DNA of 6,311 nucleotides, taken from NCBI GenBank assembly GCA_009787175.1, contig WRGM01000084.1:1-6311 (forward strand), given 5' to 3'. Of the stretch, positions 1-4,478 are shown piece by piece (positions within the stretch are counted from its first letter, which is position 1; every line of letters starts with the position of its first letter). Origin of the DNA: Candidatus Bathycorpusculum fermentans. GTDB lineage: Archaea > Thermoproteota > Bathyarchaeia > Bathyarchaeales > Bathycorpusculaceae. Below the pieces are notes generated by a model. That model searched no databases. It was not told the DNA's origin and worked only from the letters and a program-made list of their open reading frames with translations. The position numbers were made by a program, and so were the translations under genes.

Positions 1-229
1 TCATCATGCACAAAATAGTCATCGGTTTGATCATAAACTTTTGGTTCTTCAAAAGAGACCTACCATTTCACTTAACTTAGGACATCACCTATATATGGCG
101 GTTCTAAATCTTTAAAGCGACGGTTCAAACCGAAAAGTAAAATCAAAATACACACCAAAATCAATACCAGTTTAAATCACCCCAATAACCAAAACAAGCG
201 TAAAACAAGCTCTGATGTGGGAGGTATTT

Positions 230-306
230 TGGTGCCGAGGGCAGGGTTTGAACATGCGACAACTCGGTCTTCAGCCGAGCGCTCTCCCAGGCTGAGCTAC
301 CTCGGC
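230..306 (-). tRNA. tRNA-Phe (GAA anticodon), CCA encoded
   Basis: Read on the minus strand, this folds into a full cloverleaf of 77 bases. The acceptor GCCGAGG (5' end at 306) pairs with CCTCGGC, followed by A73 and an encoded CCA at 232-230. The D-stem is GCTC/GAGC. The anticodon stem CTCGG/CCGAG encloses the loop CTGAAGA, giving anticodon GAA for phenylalanine. The T-loop is TTCAAAC. The T-stem GCATG/CCTGC has one mismatch (U52 opposite C62), which is unusual, but everything else is canonical, so I think the gene is functional. There is no intron. The overall wording is that of archaeal tRNA-Phe genes. Confidence 0.97.
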
Positions 307-326
307 ACGTTTTTACGTGCTTTTTT
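305..326. other. Perfect hairpin at the 5' edge of tRNA-Phe, followed by a T-run on the plus strand
   Basis: GCACGT (305-310), TTTT loop, ACGTGC (315-320), then TTTTTT on the plus strand. In the plus direction this looks like an intrinsic terminator, but no gene is seen upstream on that strand. In the minus direction it lies in the 5' leader of pre-tRNA-Phe, and its last two bases are tRNA positions 1-2. It would therefore compete with the acceptor stem or mark the RNase P cleavage site. Its function is inferred; only the inverted repeat is seen. Confidence 0.5.
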
Positions 327-372
327 CTTTACCTCGGAACATTGGATGTACCGTTGTAAACTGAGAGCGTTA

Positions 373-810
373 TCATTTACGTTTCCTTAAGAATATTAAG
401 TTTTCCTTCACGCCAACCCATTCAAAGCCCTGTTCTAACAATGTTGCAGCTTCATGTTATTCACTTACCCCTTTAACAGAATAGTCAACACCAGAATAGT
501 CAACAAACATTTTTCTTTCAATGTTAATGTATTTCTCAGTATTTTTGATACTTTTATGTCCTAAAAAAACTCTCGAACATATAATGCATCTTTAGTTCGA
601 TGATATAGCATTGTAGCCTTCCAATGTCTAAATGTATGGCTTTTGAGATATGTTTGTTACTGTGGTGTACTGTAAAAAGTATGTTGTATTGCCATGTTTT
701 TCCCGTTTTGGACGATTTTCGTATATTTTCACGTGTACAGTTTCCACTTGTCACGGAACAGATAAAAATGGGAACATTGGTAAATCTCCGTGGCTTTTGA
801 GGGTTTTATG
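373..810 (-). pseudogene. Decayed archaeal tyrosine recombinase (phage-type integrase), C-terminal half
   Basis: Minus-strand translation gives integrase blocks spread over two frames. At about 659-571 it reads SHTFRHWKATMLYHRTKD then ALYVREF, which contains the HxxR catalytic motif. The run of seven Ts (563-569, minus sense) shifts the frame. At 561-460 it continues as GHKSIKNTEKYINIE, with the second His and the nucleophile Tyr, then RKMFVDYSG. An in-frame TAA lies at 457-459. Beyond it HEAATLLEQGFEWVGVKEN leads to the typical basic end FLRKRK and a stop at 373-375. Upstream of 660 there is another in-frame stop (657-659) and only weak resemblance (for example LKSHGDLPMF near 770-800), so the right edge is uncertain. 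The first catalytic Arg and the N-terminal domain are not found; the space is occupied by the divergent antitoxin-GNAT pair. An intact enzyme would mediate site-specific recombination, commonly at tRNA genes. Several independent lesions make it non-functional as a single protein. Confidence 0.85.
477..506. repeat. Tandem 15-bp duplication inside the integrase remnant
   Basis: Two adjacent copies, CAGAATAGTCAACAC (477-491) and CAGAATAGTCAACAA (492-506), differ only at the last base. The unit is a multiple of three and encodes a doubled DYS motif (VDYSG then VDYSV) in the linker between the catalytic Tyr region and the C-terminal tail. It looks like a simple slippage or misalignment duplication. 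Confidence 0.85.
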
Positions 811-837
811 CGCTAAAGTTTTTATCTTCTACACGGG

Positions 838-846
838 TATATATAA
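838..846 (+). promoter_or_regulatory. TATA box (box A) for the antitoxin-GNAT pair
   Basis: TATATATAA lies upstream of the two plus-strand ORFs. Archaeal transcription usually starts about 25 bases downstream, here near 868-872. That would leave little or no leader before the antitoxin-like reading frame. The box sits at the right edge of the integrase remnant. The match is seen; the promoter role is inferred. Confidence 0.5.
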
Positions 847-890
847 TCAGTTAAGGATTGAACCACTAGACAAAACCTATACCCATACCT

Positions 891-1013
891 TTGCTTGATG
901 AGGAATCTTGGGTAGAATTTGAGAAACAAATGGCAGAGAAACCTACGGCTTTGGAGAAAGATATGGCAAAACGTAGTGTAGCTACTTTTAATAAAACTAA
1001 GCGAAAGAGATAG
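891..1013 (+). CDS. Small antitoxin-like protein upstream of a GNAT toxin; start codon uncertain
   Basis: A short open frame ends three bases before the GNAT gene. From TTG 891 it encodes 40 residues: an acidic N-terminal part (LDEESWVEFEKQMAEKP), a middle (TALEKDMAKRS), and a very basic end (KTKRKR). Small proteins of this type often precede GNAT toxins and act as antitoxins that bind the toxin and autoregulate the promoter. I recognise the arrangement rather than a named family. The frame is open upstream to a TAG at 867-869. That TAG lies 9 bases after a good AAGGA (853-857), exactly where an initiator would be expected, and it is followed by codons for TKPIPIP. No in-frame ATG exists before 930. 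The gene may start at TTG 891, at another weak codon, or may have lost its start. Reality as a gene is likely; the N-terminus is not settled. Confidence 0.6.
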   Translation: MLDEESWVEFEKQMAEKPTALEKDMAKRSVATFNKTKRKR

Positions 1014-1016
1014 TTT

Positions 1017-1517
1017 ATGCATGTTTTCACTGTTAAAACACTTACAAGACGTACTGATTTATCAAAATTTAACTGCAGTAAGGATGATGACCTTAAGCTA
1101 AATGAGTTTATACATAAGGAAGCTTTAGAGTATCAAAAAAATGGTGAGGGCGTTACTCATTTGTTTTATAGGCGTGAAAAGATTGTGGGGTTTGTAACGT
1201 TAGCAATGGGTTCTATTAAGCGAAATAAAAAAGTTGATATTGTTAATTATTCAAAGGTTAATGTGCCTGCCTTGTTTTTGGGAAGGTTAGCGGTTGATAA
1301 TTCTGAGCGGGGGAAAGGTGTTGGCTCGTATTTGCTTGAATATTGTGTTGGATTTGCTATCAAGCTTGTAAAAAATGCTGTTGGCTGTCGTTATGTGACG
1401 TTGGTCACTAAAAAGGGGTATCGTTCTAATTTTTATCAGAAGCAAGGCTTTAAGATAGTGAAATCTAAACTTGATAAAGACCTTGACTTGTTGAGTTACA
1501 ATTTACAAGCGGCATAA
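1017..1517 (+). CDS. GNAT-family N-acetyltransferase, probable TacT/AtaT-like toxin
   Basis: This 166-residue protein has the size and motif order of GNAT acetyltransferases of toxin-antitoxin modules. The N-terminal part (FNCSKDDDLKLNEFIHKEA, residues 18-36) matches the segment in such toxins in which a short Cys-containing stretch precedes a helix of the type LDxFLxxxA. The core has a hydrophobic strand (KIVGFVTLAM, 55-64), then PALFLGRLAVDN (84-95), and the acetyl-CoA pyrophosphate-binding loop R98-x-x-G101-x-G103. Near the end, NFYQKQGF holds Tyr140, the usual general acid, and the GF turn. Known relatives acetylate the amino group of aminoacyl-tRNAs and halt translation. That activity is inferred from family and context. 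The ATG at 1017 follows the antitoxin-like stop by three bases, after a purine-rich GAAAGAGA, so translation is probably coupled. No signal peptide or membrane segment is seen. It could alternatively be a housekeeping acetyltransferase. Confidence 0.88.
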   Translation: MHVFTVKTLTRRTDLSKFNCSKDDDLKLNEFIHKEALEYQKNGEGVTHLFYRREKIVGFVTLAMGSIKRNKKVDIVNYSKVNVPALFLGRLAVDNSERGKGVGSYLLEYCVGFAIKLVKNAVGCRYVTLVTKKGYRSNFYQKQGFKIVKSKLDKDLDLLSYNLQAA

Positions 1518-1520
1518 GTT

Positions 1521-1546
1521 CTTAGTTTTTCTTTTCTTTTTCTAAG
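1521..1546 (+). terminator. T-rich terminator after the GNAT gene
   Basis: CTTAG (1521-1525) and CTAAG (1542-1546) flank sixteen pyrimidines made of T-runs interrupted by C. It begins four bases after the GNAT stop codon. Archaeal RNA polymerase terminates at such oligo-T tracts; the short inverted repeat may assist. Confidence 0.5.
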
Positions 1547-1654
1547 ACTATATGGCTGTTGTCTGCCCGCATTGCTTATTTTTGTGTGTTTTTTGTGTAT
1601 TATTGTTTTGTGTTGTTGTTTATTTTGGTGGTAAGGGGAAGGATTTATGAAGGG

Positions 1655-1667
1655 AGTATTATATTTT
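1655..1667 (+). promoter_or_regulatory. Possible TATA box for tRNA-Val
   Basis: An A/T block around GTATTATATTTTA lies about 12-24 bases before the mature tRNA-Val 5' end. This is the expected place for box A if the primary transcript begins a few bases before or at the tRNA. The surrounding 1547-1677 is T/G-rich and holds no supported gene. Confidence 0.35.
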
Positions 1668-1677
1668 AGTTTACGTT

Positions 1678-1754
1678 GGACCGTTAGTCTAGTTGGCTAG
1701 GACGTCGCCTTCACACGGCGAAGATCACCGGTTCAAATCCGGTACGGTCCACCA
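1678..1754 (+). tRNA. tRNA-Val (CAC anticodon), CCA encoded
   Basis: A full 77-base cloverleaf. The acceptor GGACCGT pairs perfectly with ACGGTCC, followed by A73 and encoded CCA (1752-1754). The D-stem is GTCT/GGAC. The anticodon stem TCGCC/GGCGA encloses TTCACAC, so positions 34-36 are CAC and decode GUG valine. The T-stem ACCGG/CCGGT is perfect with loop TTCAAAT. There is no intron. A T-rich stretch at 1788-1803 may end the transcript. Confidence 0.97.
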
Positions 1755-1801
1755 ATATGCGTAATGTAGAGAAGTAAATTGTGTGATTGTTTCTCTTTTT
1801 C

Positions 1802-1809
1802 TTTATAGT
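1802..1809 (+). promoter_or_regulatory. Possible TATA box for the first radical SAM gene
   Basis: TTTATAGT is the best box A-like match between tRNA-Val and the radical SAM gene. It would start transcription near 1830 and leave a leader of about 75 bases. The leader contains only a 14-codon ATG ORF (1817-1861), which I do not consider a gene. Read-through from tRNA-Val is an alternative. Confidence 0.3.
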
Positions 1810-1891
1810 TAGTTTAATGTTAGTACGTTTTGGTATTTATTGTGTGAATATGAAGAGTTAAATAGCGTTTTTGTGATTAATATGTTGCTTT

Positions 1892-1895
1892 GAGG
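1892..1895 (+). promoter_or_regulatory. Ribosome binding site GAGG that fixes the radical SAM start
   Basis: GAGG lies 9 bases before ATG 1905, a standard spacing. It overlaps the TTG at 1890 that also opens the frame, so that TTG cannot be the start served by this site. Confidence 0.7.
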
Positions 1896-1904
1896 AAAGT
1901 TTGT

Positions 1905-2978
1905 ATGACAACAGGTAATGGTCCATTGTTTATTGTTCCTTTTCGTTGTACTTTTAGTTGCGATAGTAAATGTGTTCATTGCACTTCTGGGGGAAAACCT
2001 GCTGCATCTGATGAGGTTGATACTGCAGGTGCTAAACGTGTTATAGATCAAGTTAGTGAGTTTGGCGCAACCTTTTTTGGGTTAACCGGAGGTGAACCAT
2101 TTTTACGTGATGACCTGGCTGAAATTATATGTTATGCTAAACATAAGGGGTTAAGTGTGAGTATAATTACAGATGCGCATAAAATGGATGACGCCGCATT
2201 TAAGGCGTTAGTGGATAATCAAGTGCGTATTTCTATAAGTATAGATGGTGCAGAAAAAACTAATGATGCAATTCGAAGTAAAGGCGCATATAAAGCCGCT
2301 GTTTCGGCTATTGAAAAATTTTCCCAAGCTGGTCTTCTCGATTGTATTGTTTATACATTTGCAAAGACAGAAACGGGTATAAATAATGTTAACCGTGATG
2401 ATATTGTTCATGTAATCGAGCTTGCCCGCAAAAATAATGCACGCTGGGCAGTCTTTCACGGCTTTGTCCCCTTTAGCAAAGAGAGCATAAAAGCAGATCC
2501 CATACCACAACAATATGAATGGGCCTGCAACACACTCTATGACTTAATGCAAGAATACAAAGATAAACCTGAAATTAACGTGTACATTCCCTTCATGGCA
2601 CGCGTTGCCAAACAACGCGAAATGCCCAACTTTGATGAATGGTACAACAACTTTTTCCTAGGACGATGCTGGTTTGGCAAATTTCTAAGCATAGCCGAAA
2701 ACGGCGACGCCATACCATGCAGCTACAATGACGTTTACCGCGCAGGAAACATTAAAAACAAACCTTTAAAACAAATCTGGCAAGACATGGAAAACAGTAA
2801 ATTCTTCACCAAAGCACGAGACAAAAACAACCTCAAAGGCAAATGCGGCATATGCGAATACAAACACCTATGCGGAGGATGCAGAACAACAGCACTATTC
2901 TACACAGGCAACATACACGGCTCCGACCCCAGATGCCCATACATACCCACAGCCTTAAAAAATATGAATAAACAATAA
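1905..2978 (+). CDS. Radical SAM/SPASM-domain enzyme
   Basis: This 357-residue protein has a radical SAM barrel followed by a full SPASM domain. The CxxxCxxC motif that holds the SAM-binding 4Fe-4S cluster is C19-C23-C26, with an extra C15 just before it. The GGEP motif is at 62-65 and the strand ISISIDG follows in the barrel. The C-terminal cysteines are C255, C272, C314, C317, C323, C326 and C344: a Cys pair 17 apart, then CX2CX5CX2C, then DPRCPY. Seven cysteines in this order bind two auxiliary clusters. Family members oxidise or cross-link peptides (RiPP and sulfatase maturases, PqqE, MftC) or make heme (AhbC, AhbD, NirJ). The CGGCR and DPxCPY wording is common to several of these groups, so the substrate is not decided. 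It is soluble, with no signal peptide. It is convergent with the HD-domain gene. The first half uses T-ending codons while the second half is A/C-rich, an abrupt change inside one gene. Confidence 0.93.
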   Translation: MTTGNGPLFIVPFRCTFSCDSKCVHCTSGGKPAASDEVDTAGAKRVIDQVSEFGATFFGLTGGEPFLRDDLAEIICYAKHKGLSVSIITDAHKMDDAAFKALVDNQVRISISIDGAEKTNDAIRSKGAYKAAVSAIEKFSQAGLLDCIVYTFAKTETGINNVNRDDIVHVIELARKNNARWAVFHGFVPFSKESIKADPIPQQYEWACNTLYDLMQEYKDKPEINVYIPFMARVAKQREMPNFDEWYNNFFLGRCWFGKFLSIAENGDAIPCSYNDVYRAGNIKNKPLKQIWQDMENSKFFTKARDKNNLKGKCGICEYKHLCGGCRTTALFYTGNIHGSDPRCPYIPTALKNMNKQ

Positions 2979-2987
2979 AAAACTACA
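2976..2987 (-). terminator. Oligo-T tract downstream of the HD-domain gene
   Basis: On the minus strand the sequence AGTTTTTTATTG lies about 40 bases past the HD gene stop and could terminate its transcript. It overlaps the last codon of the convergent radical SAM gene. No comparable T-run follows that gene on the plus strand, so the two transcripts may overlap. Confidence 0.35.
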
Positions 2988-3026
2988 TAATGAAACCTAT
3001 CTATTGTTGCCTACTGTTTATAGTGG

Positions 3027-3953
3027 TTAATAGTAATAGATTTCATCGAAATGATCTGTAGTTTTCTCTCCATTAACTGTTTCCTTATAAGCATGCGAGT
3101 CAAGATTATCCATAAACATTGTTGCCTGCGAGTCAATCATATCAATAAGATGAACAATATATGCATAAACCGTTTTTGCCTTCATCTCATAAATATGATG
3201 ATGCCCGCGTATAATTGAAAGCAGCCGATAAAAGAATGCTTCATCAAACAATTCAACTATATACTCTTTTATTTCATACATCATCTCACAGCCATATTCA
3301 CTATGAGAAATAAAACTGTTCTTAACATAATCACCCATGTAAAACTCTCGAACTTTGCCTATATCATGACAGATAACCCCCACATAGATAAGATCACTAA
3401 AAGGTAAAAGACGGGCATCATTATCAATCATAGTTTTTGCTATCCGAAGCATCTTAATAGTATGATACGCAAGACCCCCAGGGCAAGCATCATGTAAAAG
3501 CTTCGCTGCGTACTCTGTAAAAAATCGTTCCTTTATATTCCCTGTAATAATTCTATCTATTAATAATCTAACCTTGGGATTGGTATTGTCCAAAAATCCA
3601 TAAAACTCCCCCTCGAGTTTACCCATATCGTAACCTGGCAAAAAATCTAGCGGAGTATATCCAAAACTGTCAGCTTTAACAGATTCAAACACAATAGACG
3701 GTATATTATTCCAAGTATCAATAACGCCCGAAACCGCTATAACCCTGCTAACAGCAATTAAAGAACGAAAACTCTCTATTGACTCACGCCATACCTTAAA
3801 ACCAATGCTACATCCCTGATTACTAACATATCCAGTAACAAAAGTGTCCCCCGACTTTGTCACTCTATAATCAAAAGAGCGAACAAAAACACTGCCACTA
3901 ACCTTATCACCCTTCGACTTCATCAACGCCGCTTTAATATCAATTTTCAACAA
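3027..3953 (-). CDS. OB-fold plus HD-domain protein, YhaM-like 3'-5' exoribonuclease candidate
   Basis: 308 residues, close to the length of bacterial YhaM. Residues about 15-95 have the alternating beta pattern of an OB-fold nucleic-acid-binding domain (GDTFVTGYVSNQ.., then VIAVSGVID). Residues about 145-285 form an HD phosphohydrolase domain: GGLAYHTIKML (H164), the signature HD at H196-D197 in ICHDIGK, H217 in ISHSEYG, the cluster H251-H253 in RGHHH, and the final Asp in LIDMID (D271 or D274). These residues bind the metal pair. In YhaM this architecture degrades RNA or DNA from the 3' end; that activity is inferred here. Two consecutive TTG codons open the gene (3953-3951 and 3950-3948) after a strong GGAGG at 3962-3958. 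Spacing is 4 or 7 bases, so the second may be the true start. It stands alone on the minus strand with no operon partner in view. Confidence 0.87.
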   Translation of the reverse strand: MLKIDIKAALMKSKGDKVSGSVFVRSFDYRVTKSGDTFVTGYVSNQGCSIGFKVWRESIESFRSLIAVSRVIAVSGVIDTWNNIPSIVFESVKADSFGYTPLDFLPGYDMGKLEGEFYGFLDNTNPKVRLLIDRIITGNIKERFFTEYAAKLLHDACPGGLAYHTIKMLRIAKTMIDNDARLLPFSDLIYVGVICHDIGKVREFYMGDYVKNSFISHSEYGCEMMYEIKEYIVELFDEAFFYRLLSIIRGHHHIYEMKAKTVYAYIVHLIDMIDSQATMFMDNLDSHAYKETVNGEKTTDHFDEIYYY

Positions 3954-3957
3954 TAAA

Positions 3958-3962
3958 CCTCC
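3958..3962 (-). promoter_or_regulatory. GGAGG ribosome binding site of the HD-domain gene
   Basis: A consensus GGAGG on the minus strand precedes tandem TTG start codons. The 7-base spacing favours the second TTG; the first lies at 4 bases. Confidence 0.7.
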
Positions 3963-4011
3963 TATACTTTACTGACAATATCTACTACAACAAGTCTAAT
4001 GATAACTCTAA

Positions 4012-4020
4012 TTATAAAAA
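4012..4020 (-). promoter_or_regulatory. TATA box of the HD-domain gene
   Basis: Minus-strand TTTTTATAA lies about 60-70 bases before the start codon. It would place the transcript start near 3985-3990 and give a leader of roughly 35 bases containing the ribosome binding site. Only the match is seen. Confidence 0.45.
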
Positions 4021-4103
4021 CACTTTTGAACATAACAACAGTTACACTTAACACAGCACTATAGTATCCTATTTCCTGTTATCTAATTACACACCGCTAA
4101 AAA

Positions 4104-4241
4104 GAGTGTAAAAGAAAAAATATAACTCATTTTTTCTAACACTTAGCACCAAGTAAGAACAGAATTGAACTGGTGTTTAGAAATGTTTTTAACACTCCAA
4201 CGTTATTAACGTCCTGTTTTATCCTTGAAGTGTTAAAAAAC
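4104..4241. repeat. Cluster of three successive inverted repeats and a palindrome
   Basis: Pair A: AGTGTAAAAGAAAAAAT (from about 4104) faces ATTTTTTCTAACACT (to about 4142), differing by a small insertion and one base. Pair B: CTTAGCACCAAGT (about 4142-4154) faces ACTGGTGTTTAG (about 4169-4180), imperfect. Pair C: GTTTTTAACACT (4185-4196) faces AGTGTTAAAAAAC (4229-4241), differing by one extra A. Within C lies the palindrome ACGTTATTAACGT (4200-4212). AGTGT or its complement ACACT recurs in both arms of pairs A and C. The set could be protein-binding sites, a structured RNA, or part of an origin; the sequence alone does not decide. Confidence 0.6.
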
Positions 4242-4277
4242 GCTTTTATGGACTAAAAATTAGAAATAAACTCTGTT

Positions 4278-4355
4278 GGGCGGGTAGATCAGTCTGGTAT
4301 GATCGCCACGTTGGCATCGTGGAGGTCGCGGGTTCAAATCCCGCCTCGTCCACCA
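4278..4355 (+). tRNA. tRNA-Ala (GGC anticodon), CCA encoded
   Basis: A full 78-base cloverleaf. The acceptor GGGCGGG pairs with CTCGTCC and includes G3-U70, the alanine identity pair, plus a second wobble at 6-67. A73 and CCA are encoded (4352-4355). The D-stem GATC/GATC is typical of archaea. The anticodon stem CCACG/CGTGG encloses TTGGCAT, giving GGC for alanine. The T-stem GCGGG/CCCGC is perfect with loop TTCAAAT. There is no intron. A short T-run (CTTTTTATG, around 4369) may terminate the transcript. Confidence 0.98.
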
Positions 4356-4478
4356 ACTGTTTATTGCCTCTTTTTATGTTCTAAGAGTTTTTAGATTGCG
4401 TGTTTGTGTATTGGTTTTGTTAATTGTATTTTTCGGTTTTTGGCAAAGAGTTAAATTTATTGTTCGTTAAGGTTCTGT

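Larger units (their letters stand above)
3963..4277. other. 315-base non-coding region between divergent HD gene and tRNA-Ala
   Basis: No supported ORF occurs on either strand. The left part (to about 4100) is A/C/T-rich and G-poor and carries the HD gene promoter. The right part (4104-4241) is packed with inverted repeats, listed separately. CTTTTATGG near 4243-4251 could be the box A of tRNA-Ala. The region separates leftward from rightward transcription, and strand composition changes sign across it. Confidence 0.7.

Noticed and set aside
1..80. Short edge ORFs (plus ATG at 6, minus ATG at 34)
   Set aside because: Each is 24 codons or shorter, with no ribosome binding site or recognisable content.
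122..133. CGGTTCAAACCG as a tRNA T-arm fragment (att site)
   Set aside because: Only about 9 bases match the tRNA-Phe T-loop region and the flanks do not extend the match.
554..754. Minus-strand ORF of 66 codons with an ATG start
   Set aside because: It lies in a frame offset from the integrase blocks and passes over HTFRHW in the wrong frame; only its upstream part may be old integrase sequence. It is not a gene in itself.
336..780. 10-base direct repeat GGAACATTGG at 336-345 and 771-780 as att sites around the integrase remnant
   Set aside because: A 10-base match between two places is expected several times by chance in 6.3 kb, and it does not match the 3' end of a tRNA.
867..869. In-frame TAG read as pyrrolysine in the antitoxin-like ORF
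   Set aside because: The same ORF ends with TAG right before the GNAT start, and nothing in the window indicates a pyrrolysine system. A lost or alternative start explains it better.
650..898. Plus-strand ORF of 82 codons opposite the integrase remnant
   Set aside because: It has no ribosome binding site and no recognisable domain, and it runs antisense over the integrase remains and over the TATA box of the GNAT module.
822..1022. Minus-strand ORF antisense to the antitoxin-like frame
   Set aside because: It is a mirror of the coding antitoxin frame, with low-complexity Ser/Phe-rich content and no start signal.
1647..1700. 17-codon ORF starting at ATG 1647 after GGGGAAGG
   Set aside because: It runs into tRNA-Val, so the match to a ribosome binding site is probably chance.
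1809..2051. Minus-strand ORF antisense to the start of the radical SAM gene
   Set aside because: It covers the conserved cysteine motif in antisense and shows no domain; a shadow frame.
2208..2513. Minus-strand ORF of 101 codons inside the first radical SAM gene
   Set aside because: Fully antisense to conserved radical SAM barrel sequence, with no ribosome binding site.
3963..4277. CRISPR-like array in the repeat-rich spacer
   Set aside because: The repeats are inverted and irregular, without equal-length direct repeats and spacers.
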